A stretch of 64,000 bases of DNA from Bacillota bacterium. GTDB taxonomy: Bacteria > Bacillota > Clostridia > Acetivibrionales > DSM-1351. The notes beneath the pieces were generated by a model. The model saw only the letters and a program-made list of their open reading frames with translations, was not told the origin of the DNA and did no database searches. The stretch is taken from the NCBI GenBank assembly GCA_023393115.1, contig JAEWMS010000002.1, forward strand, positions 13,616 to 77,615. Direction: 5' to 3'. Shown piece after piece: positions 7,863 to 16,250 of the stretch (positions are counted from its first letter, which is position 1; each line of letters starts with the position of its first letter). A program made the translations under genes and the position numbers.

Positions 7863-9854
7863 TTAAATTTTAAATTTACCCACAGCGTTAGCAAGTCGAT
7901 CAGAGCTAAGTTCAGTCTCCCTCATTAAATCAGAGACTTTTACTGCTTTATTCATAACATCAGAAGATCTTTCTGCTATATTTTGCGTACCTTGCGCTTC
8001 TTCATTGTTAGATATTGTTACCTCATTAATGGCTTTTATCATATTTTCTATCGATATGGATAACATCCCAGCAGTTGAACTAAAATCAGAAATTAATGTC
8101 TGTATGGCTTCTGCATCCTGATAGTATTGCTCTCCTGTATCTACCAGTGTTTTATAGTCGCTGATTACTGTTGTATCTATAAAATCCAAAGCTTTCACCG
8201 AACTCTGTGTCAAACTCTCCACCGAACCAACCACAAGCTTTGTAATCTTCTGAATCTCATTAGCAGTATTTTTTGAATCTTCAGCCAACTTACGGATTTC
8301 ATCTGCTACCACAGCAAACCCCTTACCGGCCTCTCCTGCTCTAGCCGCTTCTATAGCAGCATTTAATGCAAGCAAGTTAGTTTGATCTGTAATTTGCAGT
8401 ATGGATTCAGTAAGGACGTTAATTTTCTCAACTGCCTTGGACTGTTCAATTGAATTTCTTATATCCGATTCTATATCTATATGGATATCGTTAGCGAACT
8501 TTTGCGAATTCAAGGCATTTTCTTTTAAGCTCTGTGCTCGTCTGCTTATTTCTTCAGATATCAGAGCGCCATTATTGGCTTTTGCCGAAATAGACTCAAC
8601 TGCCTTCTCTATCTCTAATGATGTTGCATTCATTTCTTCGGCTGAAGCCGCAGTCTCTTCCATTCCGGCAGACATCTCTTCTGTAGTCGCCGATACGTCC
8701 TCAATTTGTACTACCAAATCTGACAAATTTAGTGTTGATACTGCAACGTTATCTTTCACCCCGTTAATCCCGTGGATTATGTCCTGAAGAACAGACCGAA
8801 TGGATTTACTCATAATATCTACAGAACTCAAAAGATGTCCAATCTCATCCCTTCTCTTAAGATATTTTCCTTGTACTTCTCCGGTGAAATCCGCATTTGC
8901 TAGAACATTTAAATGCTCTGCAGCTTTCTTTATAGGTTCAGCCACATAACTTGAAATAATTATTGATACAAAAATTGTGAGTAACGCAACTAATACTATT
9001 GATATAATTATAGTTAACCTACTCTTGTTAAAGTTTTTAAAAACTTCATTTAGAGGAGCTACAGCCACTACCTTCCAGCCTGTATGAGACACTGTAGAGT
9101 ATGCCGCAAGGACATCCCTGCCATCATCATTCTTATAGCGAACAGTTCCCTCTTTCTTAGCTAAAATTTCATTTTTATAGGCTTCCTCATTACTTGTATT
9201 CGTAATAAACTCCGTATAATTTTTTCCTATTTTATCAGAATTAATGTCAAATATGTAGTCGCCTTTAGTAGTCAACATCATAGCACTTCCGGTCTCTGCA
9301 ACCTTTATCTTCCCAAGTGAGTTCTCCAAGGATTTTATAGCAATCTGGGTGAAAATTACCCCCTGAACTTCCCCACTATCGTTTAGAATCGGTAAAGCAA
9401 TAGTTATAACATTGTTACCAGTCACTTTACTAACAAGTATATCTTGTATATAGATTTTCTTTGTACTTTTTACCTGTTGAAAATACTCTCTTTCAGATAG
9501 GTTTATAGTACTGTTATCTACTACATTAAGTGCATTACCTTCTTTGTCAATAAATACGGCTGTCTCCAGTTCGGTATCACTCTCTCTAATAGGTTTAAGT
9601 ACGGCATTAATCTCTGATGCATTTCCATTCCCAAATTCAGGATGGGCTTTTAAAATGTTTTCGAATGTGGAAATCTTCTTGCTTATCCAGGAATCGATGG
9701 TGTTGGAATTAGAATTGGCTATTTCATTTACCTGATCTTCGATGTTATTTGTGACAGTTCGGTTGAATTGGGTGAGCTGAAATAACGACAAACTCATTAG
9801 TGGAATAAGTGCTACACACATAATAATAAGCATTAATTTAAATCTAATTTTCAT
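7863..9854 (-). CDS. Methyl-accepting chemotaxis protein with Cache sensor (copy 2)
   Basis: A 663-residue protein, exactly the length of its neighbour and with the same layout: membrane segment, dCache-type sensor at about 30-275, second membrane segment, HAMP and signalling coiled coil with the same hairpin-tip motif. The signalling half is nearly identical to copy 1. The sensor half differs much more, for example RESDTELETA against YDSDTELETI, so the two may bind different ligands. ATG 9854 has AAAGGGG nine bases upstream. It is separately terminated and so probably separately transcribed. Confidence 0.95.
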   Translation of the reverse strand: MKIRFKLMLIIMCVALIPLMSLSLFQLTQFNRTVTNNIEDQVNEIANSNSNTIDSWISKKISTFENILKAHPEFGNGNASEINAVLKPIRESDTELETAVFIDKEGNALNVVDNSTINLSEREYFQQVKSTKKIYIQDILVSKVTGNNVITIALPILNDSGEVQGVIFTQIAIKSLENSLGKIKVAETGSAMMLTTKGDYIFDINSDKIGKNYTEFITNTSNEEAYKNEILAKKEGTVRYKNDDGRDVLAAYSTVSHTGWKVVAVAPLNEVFKNFNKSRLTIIISIVLVALLTIFVSIIISSYVAEPIKKAAEHLNVLANADFTGEVQGKYLKRRDEIGHLLSSVDIMSKSIRSVLQDIIHGINGVKDNVAVSTLNLSDLVVQIEDVSATTEEMSAGMEETAASAEEMNATSLEIEKAVESISAKANNGALISEEISRRAQSLKENALNSQKFANDIHIDIESDIRNSIEQSKAVEKINVLTESILQITDQTNLLALNAAIEAARAGEAGKGFAVVADEIRKLAEDSKNTANEIQKITKLVVGSVESLTQSSVKALDFIDTTVISDYKTLVDTGEQYYQDAEAIQTLISDFSSTAGMLSISIENMIKAINEVTISNNEEAQGTQNIAERSSDVMNKAVKVSDLMRETELSSDRLANAVGKFKI

Positions 9855-10444
9855 AGCTTTCATCCCCTTTATTGTAATAATAATTTCAAGTTATACTTCT
9901 TGAATAAATCCTTGATGCCTTTTCCAGAAACATAAAACTAAAATGGGATTAATGCATTAGGTAAACCAATAAATTGCCAAATAAGGTGTAATTATTTATC
10001 GGAAGAAAATTATATCAATTAATAGAATAAATATCAGAAGGATAATTAATAATCTAATACTTTTAGTGATTATTTACTGTTGCAGCCACGAATAAAGGGA
10101 GAGGTTCTTTCTTCCTTTTCAATCAGTAAAATATGCCCTCCTTTCTGCTAAAGGAATGTTGATTATTAGTATAATTATGAATGGTTAATATAAATGTCTT
10201 ATTGAATATTATTATGAATAGTTAATATAAGTATTTTATCGAGTATATTGAATAGTTAATATATAGTAGTGAAAATTTCGTTATTCTTAACTATATTATA
10301 GCATACATTTTAAGAATTTAATATAGTATTATGCTGGAATATCTGATATTTTAAAGAAATCTGTCGGAATTTAGATTATTTTGCTTATACAAGACATCAG
10401 CTTGTAATTGTGTTTAGGTTTTACAAAAATATATACTATCCCAG
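9855..10444. other. Long AT-rich upstream region of the second chemoreceptor gene
   Basis: About 590 bp without a credible gene. It holds the promoter region of the chemoreceptor gene and the set of AT-rich repeats listed separately. No riboswitch or small RNA was recognised. Confidence 0.5.
10174..10263. repeat. Three imperfect direct repeats, AT-rich
   Basis: ATTATGAATGGTTAATATAA (10174), ATTATGAATAGTTAATATAA (10211) and ATATTGAATAGTTAATATA (10245) share GAATRGTTAATATA and start 37 and 34 bp apart. They may be binding sites for a regulator of the chemoreceptor gene or the remains of a slippage duplication. Confidence 0.6.
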
Positions 10445-10445
10445 A

Positions 10446-10481
10446 CAATAAAAAATGCTACCAAACAAAGTTTGATAGCAT
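10446..10481 (-). terminator. Terminator after tRNA-Leu
   Basis: On the minus strand AATGCTATCAAAC pairs with GTTTGGTAGCATT around a short loop, then TTTTTATTG. It begins directly after the tRNA CCA end. Confidence 0.9.
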
Positions 10482-10570
10482 TGGTGCCGAAGACCGGAAT
10501 CGAACCGGTACGGGGTGTTAGCCCCGCAGGATTTTAAGTCCTGTGCGTCTGCCAGTTCCGCCACTTCGGC
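10482..10570 (-). tRNA. tRNA-Leu (anticodon UAA)
   Basis: An 89-nt class II tRNA with encoded CCA. The acceptor stem GCCGAAG/CTTCGGC, the anticodon arm CAGGA-CTTAAAA-TCCTG with anticodon TAA, the variable arm, and a T arm with GGTTCGATTCC are all present. It reads UUA leucine codons, which are common in a low-GC genome. A terminator follows at once. Confidence 0.97.
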
Positions 10571-10659
10571 TCGGATTAATAATGGCGACTAGCTTATTAT
10601 AATACTATATGTATGCCAGTGTCAACACCAAATATTTCATATTTTAACGATAAATCAAA

Positions 10660-11091
10660 TTAGTACTGGGCTGATTTCCTGTATCCGCTGTTTCCGCGTT
10701 TTGAATCCATACTTTTCTTAAGGTCATGAAGCTTTTCATCGCTATCCTTCATAAATTTTGCCAAGCGGTCTTCAAAAGAAACATTTCCGCCGGAAGGTTT
10801 GGAACTGTTCCATTCCAATTCAGCAGGGGCTTTAGAAATGACAACGGGCGGTTTCTGATCACAGGCCTTCTTTATGGAGAGACCGATCTTGCCGTTAGAA
10901 TCAACTGTTAAAACTTTCACCTTGACTATCTGATTTTCTTTAAGATGGGAACTAATGTCCTTAACATACTCTTGAGCAACTTCTGAAATGTGAACCAAAC
11001 CTGTTTTGCCTTCGGGTAATTGAACAAACGCTCCAAAAGCAGTTATTCCAGTAATTTTACCCTCAATAATCTGACCAACTTCAAGCGGCAT
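10660..11091 (-). CDS. yabR: S1-domain RNA-binding protein, YabR family
   Basis: A 143-residue protein with one S1 RNA-binding domain at about 1-75: VGQIIEGKITGITAFGAFVQ, then GLVHISEVAQEYV and KVKVLTVD. The tail is basic and low in complexity. ATG 11091 starts the domain; GAGGAGG lies 12 bases upstream, rather far. It follows divIC exactly as yabR does in Bacillus subtilis. Family members resemble polynucleotide phosphorylase S1 domains and probably bind RNA or ribosomes; the exact role is not known. Confidence 0.9.
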   Translation of the reverse strand: MPLEVGQIIEGKITGITAFGAFVQLPEGKTGLVHISEVAQEYVKDISSHLKENQIVKVKVLTVDSNGKIGLSIKKACDQKPPVVISKAPAELEWNSSKPSGGNVSFEDRLAKFMKDSDEKLHDLKKSMDSKRGNSGYRKSAQY

Positions 11092-11193
11092 AAAATAAGA
11101 AATCCTCCTCAAATTCGACCCGTGATACACTTCTGAAAATAACAATAAAACAATTCGATTATATAGTATATGTTAATCCCAGTCAAGCAGTAG

Positions 11194-11472
11194 TTACTTA
11201 TTGGTGTCTACATATATTTTTTCACCATCTTTAACATAACCCAGCTTTTCTCTGGCTATTTTCTCAGCGAATTCGTCAGAATTTATTTGTGACTTCTGCT
11301 TCAAAAGCTGCTGCTTTTTTAGTGTCTCGGCATGAATACTTTTCTCAAGCTGTGCATACTGTAACTTTCTGTCCTCGATGCTGGCCTGCTGATTATAGAA
11401 TGTATAGCTGAAGTAACAAATTGAGGCAATCAGTATTAATGTCCACATGTTAAATTTCTTTTGTTTTTTCAT
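11194..11472 (-). CDS. divIC: Septum formation initiator DivIC/FtsB family
   Basis: A 92-residue bitopic membrane protein. It has a basic N-terminus, one membrane segment at about 9-25 and a coiled coil at about 28-62, then the conserved EKIAREKLGYVKDGEKIY segment. This is the standard DivIC/FtsB layout. It acts with FtsL and DivIB at the division septum to activate cell-wall synthesis. It sits between yabQ and yabR, as in Bacillus. Confidence 0.93.
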   Translation of the reverse strand: MKKQKKFNMWTLILIASICYFSYTFYNQQASIEDRKLQYAQLEKSIHAETLKKQQLLKQKSQINSDEFAEKIAREKLGYVKDGEKIYVDTNK

Positions 11473-11616
11473 ATCCTACCTCACGGATCACAATATCTTT
11501 TGTAACTACATTTAATTCGGTGAATTCTTATTACACAAATACGCAGCCATTCATAACTATATTCTATACATACACAAAAAATCCTTCAAGCTGAGTAATA
11601 AATTTATCAATTTAGT

Positions 11617-12213
11617 TTAGGAGCCGCTTTCATCACTTTGCTTGATTTTTTCTTTCCTTTGGATAATTCTTTTAAAGCTTTCTTTACCAAGCTTACCAGC
11701 CTTCAATTTTACTCCCCGGGCTTTTATTCCCAGTATACTGACTTTCCCCTTTACATCAGCCTTTCTGAAAGCTAACAGGAATCCGCGGCCAATAAGCCGT
11801 AACATTTTAACAATTAGGCCAAAAATGAATAAAGTTGGAATTGATATTATTTTGTATAACAACTTAAAGGGATAGCTTATTACTTTCCAGATAAATCTTA
11901 GAATTATCTTAACTATATTAATAATAGTTATTGAAGATTTAATAACAATATTACTTAATAGTGTTTCATAAAGTATAACACCTATTGCATTCCCTATAAA
12001 TATGAATCCTCTCATCTGGCCATTGTTGCTGTAATACACCGTTACAAACAATAGTACTGCGGCTATGAGCCAATACAATATGTCTTCAAGACTAACAAAT
12101 ATAACACCGGTTTTAATAGCCCTTCTTTTTATTCTCAAAATATCATATAGAAAAGCAGCAGCGGCTCCGGCCAATATAGCATATAGAAATATGTACACCT
12201 GTTCAGCAATCAT
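11617..12213 (-). CDS. yabQ: Spore cortex biosynthesis protein YabQ
   Basis: A 198-residue integral membrane protein. Several hydrophobic segments fill the first 140 residues, with the family hallmark AFLYDILRIKRR at about 20-31, and the C-terminus is strongly basic. ATG 12213 follows GTGGGGAT; an in-frame TTG 15 bases upstream is less likely. YabQ is a mother-cell outer-forespore-membrane protein required for cortex formation in Bacillus. The gene lies 50 bp after yabP. Confidence 0.88.
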   Translation of the reverse strand: MIAEQVYIFLYAILAGAAAAFLYDILRIKRRAIKTGVIFVSLEDILYWLIAAVLLFVTVYYSNNGQMRGFIFIGNAIGVILYETLLSNIVIKSSITIINIVKIILRFIWKVISYPFKLLYKIISIPTLFIFGLIVKMLRLIGRGFLLAFRKADVKGKVSILGIKARGVKLKAGKLGKESFKRIIQRKEKIKQSDESGS

Positions 12214-12263
12214 CTGGTATCCCCACAAGCCTTTTCGTAAATATATTTAGCTATATTAATAGT

Positions 12264-12548
12264 CTATTTAAACATTTTGCCAAAGAACGACTTTGATTTG
12301 GTATTTTCACCATCAGTATATTCAAGCGAAAATATATCCCCTTCCACAACCAATTCATTACTATCCAGATTGAGCTTATTTATATGTAACTCTGTCCCCC
12401 TTATAACCAATACTCCAATATCTGTAACCGCTATTATGTTCTCTTCGTTGAAGCTTTCTACATCAACAACCCCTGTAACACTTAGTTTTTCACGGTTATC
12501 AAGAATCAGTGTCTGATTTTTCGGCTTAATTGTTTTCTTATCTTCCAT
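12264..12548 (-). CDS. yabP: Sporulation protein YabP
   Basis: A 94-residue YabP-family protein. The family core is clear: LILDNREKLSVTGVVDVESF at about 14-33 and GVLVIRGTELHINKLNL near the middle. AAGGAGG precedes the ATG. Upstream (minus strand, near 12620-12590) TCATTTT and CATATGTA stand 14 bp apart, which loosely resembles a sigma-E promoter, as expected for a mother-cell gene; this is weak. It heads the yabP-yabQ-divIC-yabR series. Confidence 0.9.
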   Translation of the reverse strand: MEDKKTIKPKNQTLILDNREKLSVTGVVDVESFNEENIIAVTDIGVLVIRGTELHINKLNLDSNELVVEGDIFSLEYTDGENTKSKSFFGKMFK

Positions 12549-12730
12549 TTGAAAACATCCTCCTTATAAATGCGAAATAGACTAGCCCTCGCTATATAAT
12601 ACATATGCTTTAACAACCTAAAAAATGATTTTGTCTGCAGAATAAATATTGATTTGATGTAAAAGGACAGGACTACCTTCAGAAGGTTGACAACAAGAAA
12701 ACAGGACTCGCATTTTCTATTTTAGGGATA

Positions 12731-12783
12731 AAAAAAAGGACTGCTGCTCAGTGAACAAATATATTAATTGTGCAACAGCCCCT
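12731..12783 (-). terminator. Terminator after rqcP
   Basis: On the minus strand GGGCTGTTGC pairs with GCAGCAGTCC allowing G-U pairs, followed by eight T residues. It starts four bases after the rqcP stop codon. Confidence 0.75.
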
Positions 12784-12787
12784 TTAA

Positions 12788-13027
12788 TTACTTTAAAATG
12801 TACATTTCTTTTGCATCATCTTTTGTTACGTGTTCTGATATCCTAGTAATTTCAATGATGGTATTATTATTTCCAAATTGAATTTCTATAATATCTCCCA
12901 CCTTAACTTCCGAGCCCGGTTTTGCAACCTTATCATTAATTTTAACTCTTCCCTGCTCACATACTTCGTTTGCGACAGTTCTTCTTTTTATTAGTCTGCT
13001 GACCTTCAAATACTTATCTATTCTCAT
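12788..13027 (-). CDS. rqcP: S4-domain ribosome quality-control factor RqcP (YabO/Hsp15 type)
   Basis: A 79-residue protein made of one S4 RNA-binding domain: MRIDKYLKVSRLIKRRTVAN, then GRVKINDKVAKPGSEVKVGD. Bacillus RqcP works with RqcH on stalled 50S subunits to add alanine tails to nascent chains. The gene lies between yabP and hup, as expected. Older names are YabO or HslR. Function is assigned from family and position. Confidence 0.92.
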   Translation of the reverse strand: MRIDKYLKVSRLIKRRTVANEVCEQGRVKINDKVAKPGSEVKVGDIIEIQFGNNNTIIEITRISEHVTKDDAKEMYILK

Positions 13028-13122
13028 TTTTCCCCCATCTGTGTAAGCACACCCCTCATAATTTGTATAACACCTAAATCATATACACAAAATGTTTTCG
13101 GTTGTATTGCCTCTTTCATAAA

Positions 13123-13398
13123 CTACTGATTCAGCTTATCCTTTAGGTCCTTACCTGCTTTAAAAGTAGGTACATTACTTTCAGGAATATCAATTTCTTC
13201 CATTGTCTGCGGGTTTCTTCCCTTTCTGGCAGCCCTCTGCTTAACTTCAAAGGATCCAAACCCTACAAGCTGAACCTTGTCCTTATTAACAAGAGTTTCT
13301 TCCACACTTTCAATCAAAGCGTTTAATGCCTTTTCTGAATCTTTCTTTGACAGGCCGGATTTTCCAGCTATACTGTCGACAAGTTCGGTTTTATTCAT
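13123..13398 (-). CDS. hup: HU-type DNA-binding protein
   Basis: A 91-residue nucleoid protein. MNKTELVDSIAGKSGLSKKD begins the dimerisation helices, and GFGSFEVKQRAARKGRNPQT forms the conserved DNA-binding arm with the intercalating-proline region. ATG 13398 has GGGAGGAA at normal spacing, preferred over the start 15 bases upstream. It bends and compacts DNA as a homodimer. Confidence 0.95.
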   Translation of the reverse strand: MNKTELVDSIAGKSGLSKKDSEKALNALIESVEETLVNKDKVQLVGFGSFEVKQRAARKGRNPQTMEEIDIPESNVPTFKAGKDLKDKLNQ

Positions 13399-13536
13399 AG
13401 AAATTCCTCCCAAATGGTTATTACACTATGATTTTAACCATTTTTACAGCGTTTATTCAATATTATTCAGAGTATAACCTGAGTAAGTAAAAGCAGTGTA
13501 ATACATTTAATAATTTTCAGTAAATGTTTTTAGTGA

Positions 13537-14313
13537 TTACTTCTTCTTAGCCTTCACCCAGAGAGTCTCCATTTCATCCAGACTCATTTCATTGAGCTTT
13601 TTACCCTCTTCGTCAGCCTTTTTCTCCATATACTCGAATCTGTTGATAAATTTGTTAGTCGACTGTGTTAAAGAAAGCTCAGGGTGTACTTTTAAGAATC
13701 TTGACAGATTAACTATAGAAAATAATACATCACCAAGTTCATCTTCCATACCAGATTTATTGTTTTTCTTGTACTCTGCTTCAAGTTCATCAATTTCTTC
13801 CCTTATTTTAGCGAATACATCCCCGGTGTCTGTCCAGTCAAATCCGACTTGTGCTGCTTTCTGCTGGACCTTGTAGCTCCGCATCAAGGCGGGAAGGTTC
13901 TTAGGTACATCCTGTAAAACAGAGGTTTGATCGGTAACGCCCTTTTCTTTTTTCTTAATTTCCTCCCAGTTTTTAAGTACCTGGCTTGAGGTCTCAGCGC
14001 TTACATCACCGAAAACGTGCGGATGCCTGTGTATCATTTTTTCACACACTCCATTGATAACATCCTCGATATTAAAATCGCCATTTTCCTCGGCTATTCT
14101 GGCATGAAACACTATTTGCAGGAGGACATCCCCCAGTTCCTCGCACATATGGGCCTTATCCTGCAAATCAACTACTTCCAGGTATTCATAGGTTTCTTCA
14201 ATAAGATATTTTTTCAGACTTTCATGGGTTTGCTCCCTGTCCCAGGGGCAGCCTTCCTCACTTCTTAAAAGCTTCATTATATCAATTAGTCTTTCTAATT
14301 TTCCGCTGCTCAT
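13537..14313 (-). CDS. mazG: Nucleoside triphosphate pyrophosphohydrolase MazG
   Basis: A 258-residue protein with two MazG domains. The first has EETYEYLE and EELGDVLLQIVFHARIAEE (metal-binding acidic residues); the second has EEIDELEAE and EDELGDVLFSIVNLSRF. It hydrolyses NTPs to NMP and pyrophosphate and may remove damaged nucleotides. ATG 14313 follows TGGAGATAGAA. Bacillus YabN at this locus carries an extra N-terminal tetrapyrrole-methylase domain; here it is absent, so the protein has the shorter E. coli-like form. Confidence 0.93.
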   Translation of the reverse strand: MSSGKLERLIDIMKLLRSEEGCPWDREQTHESLKKYLIEETYEYLEVVDLQDKAHMCEELGDVLLQIVFHARIAEENGDFNIEDVINGVCEKMIHRHPHVFGDVSAETSSQVLKNWEEIKKKEKGVTDQTSVLQDVPKNLPALMRSYKVQQKAAQVGFDWTDTGDVFAKIREEIDELEAEYKKNNKSGMEDELGDVLFSIVNLSRFLKVHPELSLTQSTNKFINRFEYMEKKADEEGKKLNEMSLDEMETLWVKAKKK

Positions 14314-14540
14314 TTCTATCTCCATTTCTGCATAGCGCACGCATAACTATCTTCGTTAGAAGGTATAATTGCTATAATTACTATAACGAGGTAATAAATG
14401 TACATAACTTTATAATAACCAAATCTTTCTTTGGTTATTATACTATTTCTTTTAATTTGAAACAAGCAGTCCACTGCTTGATGATATTAAGGTTGTTCAC
14501 TGGTAAGTGTGCTCCAGCTTATCTGGACTCAAGACGAAGA

Positions 14541-14593
14541 AAGGGAGTATCGCTTTTACCATGATATAAAGATACCATGGTATTGCAACACTC
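14541..14593 (-). terminator. Terminator after ssb
   Basis: A large imperfect hairpin: GGGAGT/ACTCCC at the base and ACCATG/CATGGT nearer the loop. It begins 24 bp after the ssb stop; the T-run is weak (TTTCTTCG). A second small hairpin (ATAACCAAA/TTTGGTTAT, 14417-14441) lies nearer to mazG. Confidence 0.65.
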
Positions 14594-14616
14594 CCAGTAT
14601 ACCTGCCATTATGTTA

Positions 14617-15030
14617 CTATATTACAGCTTCTGCCGCATTTTCCTCTTCTTCTGTAGTACCTTCCTCTTCGCAATTAGCATCCTGTTCGTCCCCAGGCTC
14701 CAGTTCCCTGTACTTTGCATCAGCAAAAAATACTTTGTCGGCAATTACCTCTGTGACGTAATGCTTATTCTTTTTATCATCTTCCCACATCCTTGTGTGA
14801 ATACTGCCCTGAAGGGCTACTCTGTGCCCTTTTGCAAAGTATTTACTTGCAAATTCAGCTGTTTTTCCCCAGACAACAATAGGTATAAAATCGGTTGACC
14901 TTTCACTTACACCTTTTCTTGCATCCCGGTCAACAGCTAATACAAATGACCCTACTGCTTTAACTTTTTTGGTTGTAAAACGAAGTTCCACATCCTTTGT
15001 CAATCTTCCTACCAGGCTGACATTATTCAT
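14617..15030 (-). CDS. ssb: Single-stranded DNA-binding protein, short form
   Basis: A 137-residue protein with an OB fold at about 1-103: NNVSLVGRLTKDVELRF, GSFVLAVDRD, DFIPIVVWGKTAEFASKYFA and GHRVALQGSI. AAAGGAGG precedes ATG 15030. The tail is acidic (EEEGTTEEEENAAEAVI) but lacks the usual DDDIPF-like tip that recruits repair and replication partners. It may therefore be a second SSB beside the replicative one, perhaps for competence, sporulation or repair. An ssb gene here is not part of the Bacillus order. Confidence 0.88.
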   Translation of the reverse strand: MNNVSLVGRLTKDVELRFTTKKVKAVGSFVLAVDRDARKGVSERSTDFIPIVVWGKTAEFASKYFAKGHRVALQGSIHTRMWEDDKKNKHYVTEVIADKVFFADAKYRELEPGDEQDANCEEEGTTEEEENAAEAVI

Positions 15031-15430
15031 ATAATCCTCCTTTGCTCTCTTATAACAGAGCATGTTAATTTATTACCACCATTAACCACTTCTTAGAGTA
15101 CACAAGTTTTGCGTTTGGAGGATACGTATCCTATGACAGAACTTTAGTGAAGGTTCCAAGGAGTAATTAATGACCAAGTAACCTAAAGTATTTTTATAGG
15201 GAAAAAAGAGTTATTAATTCATACAAGGGTAAACATATGAACTTTTAGATTTAATTAATAAATTGATATTGATATTTGAGAAAAAAGGCAGAAACGCCTG
15301 AATATTTTAGAACACTAACATTATTATACATATTATGATATTATATGTCAATATATAGATTGCATCTTATTACACTTTCCCTATTTATCAAGGACAAAGT
15401 ATTACTATTTAGCAGACCCCATACAATAAT
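15031..15430. other. Upstream region of ssb
   Basis: No credible gene. It contains a perfect 14-bp palindrome AGGATACGTATCCT at 15119-15132, about 90 bp before the ssb start, a possible operator. The rest is AT-rich. Confidence 0.5.
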
Positions 15431-15465
15431 AAATGGGAAGATGGTTTGACCATTCTTCCCCATTT
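15431..15465 (-). terminator. Terminator after spoVT
   Basis: AAATGGGGAAGAATGG pairs with CCATCTTCCCATTT on the minus strand with one or two mismatches, followed by ATTATTG. It lies about 45 bp after the stop. Confidence 0.75.
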
Positions 15466-15511
15466 GTTTAATATCTAACAACTGTATAAAATAACCTATC
15501 GACTTAAATAA

Positions 15512-16066
15512 TCATTGTTCCATCTGTCTTCCTAAAAAGCCTGCTGCTGATTGAGCAAGTTTAGCTTCAACTTCTCCCATTTTTACGTTTGCATCTGTAG
15601 AAAGCATTATTACGGCTCCAATTGGATCACCTTCAGAAATTATCGGAGAAACAACCTGTGAGGTATACTTTCTTTCTCCGGTTTCATCTGCCAAAATCAA
15701 GATAGCTTTTTCCTCCGGAGACTTAATAAGTAAGGTTTGTTTTTCCTCGATTGTCTTCTCCACATCGCTGCTCAGTTGTTTCTCAAGAAATTCTTTTTTA
15801 GATGCACCTGAAACAGCAATAACTGTGTCCCTATCGGTAATACAAGTAATGTGACCGCTGGTCTTGTGAAGGGATTCTGCATACTGTGTAGCAAAATCGC
15901 TGAGTTCACCAATAGGAGAGTATTTCTTTAAAATGACCTCTCCTTCCTTATCGGTAAATATCTCCAGAGGGTCGCCCTCTCTTATTCTGAGGGTTCTTCT
16001 TATTTCTTTTGGTATTACAACTCTTCCCAAATCGTCTATACGTCTAACTATTCCAGTTGCTTTCAA
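15512..16066 (-). CDS. spoVT: Stage V sporulation transcriptional regulator SpoVT
   Basis: A 184-residue forespore regulator. The N-terminal AbrB-type swapped-hairpin DNA-binding domain is at about 1-50 (GIVRRIDDLGRVVIPKEIRR), followed by a GAF-like domain from about 60 to the end. It tunes sigma-G-dependent genes late in sporulation. Translation starts at TTG (16066), with AAGGAGG nine bases upstream and the AbrB motif directly after; no ATG fits. A sigma-G-like promoter lies upstream. It sits between mfd-prsA and the mazG block as in Bacillus. Confidence 0.96.
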   Translation of the reverse strand: MKATGIVRRIDDLGRVVIPKEIRRTLRIREGDPLEIFTDKEGEVILKKYSPIGELSDFATQYAESLHKTSGHITCITDRDTVIAVSGASKKEFLEKQLSSDVEKTIEEKQTLLIKSPEEKAILILADETGERKYTSQVVSPIISEGDPIGAVIMLSTDANVKMGEVEAKLAQSAAGFLGRQMEQ

Positions 16067-16100
16067 AATATATTACCTCCTTAATAGGTTATTTTAGTCT

Positions 16101-16131
16101 TAGTATTGTAAACTTGATGATTTTTTATACA
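16101..16131 (-). promoter_or_regulatory. Candidate sigma-G/sigma-F promoter of spoVT
   Basis: On the minus strand TGTATA (16131-16126) and CAATACTA (16108-16101) are 17 bp apart, close to the forespore consensus TGAATA and CATACTA. It lies about 35 bp before the spoVT start, and spoVT is a sigma-G gene in Bacillus. Confidence 0.55.
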
Positions 16132-16182
16132 TTATTGGAAAGGGAGGATTAAATAGAAAAACATATATTAATTATAAAATAA

Positions 16183-16231
16183 AATGCACCTCCGGAATGT
16201 CAGTCTGAACTTCTGACACCGGGGGTGCATT
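16183..16231 (-). terminator. Terminator after the prsA-like gene
   Basis: A long strong hairpin, AATGCACCCCC paired with the CCTCCGGAATG side plus the inner TGTCAG/CTGACA stem, 20 bp after the stop codon at 16251. A-rich sequence on the template side supplies a T-rich tail. Confidence 0.8.
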
Positions 16232-16250
16232 CATCTACTTTATTTAATAA

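Noticed and set aside
8401..8787. Plus-strand frame of 128 codons within the second chemoreceptor
   Set aside because: It is the antisense of the conserved signalling domain; a similar shadow occurs in copy 1.
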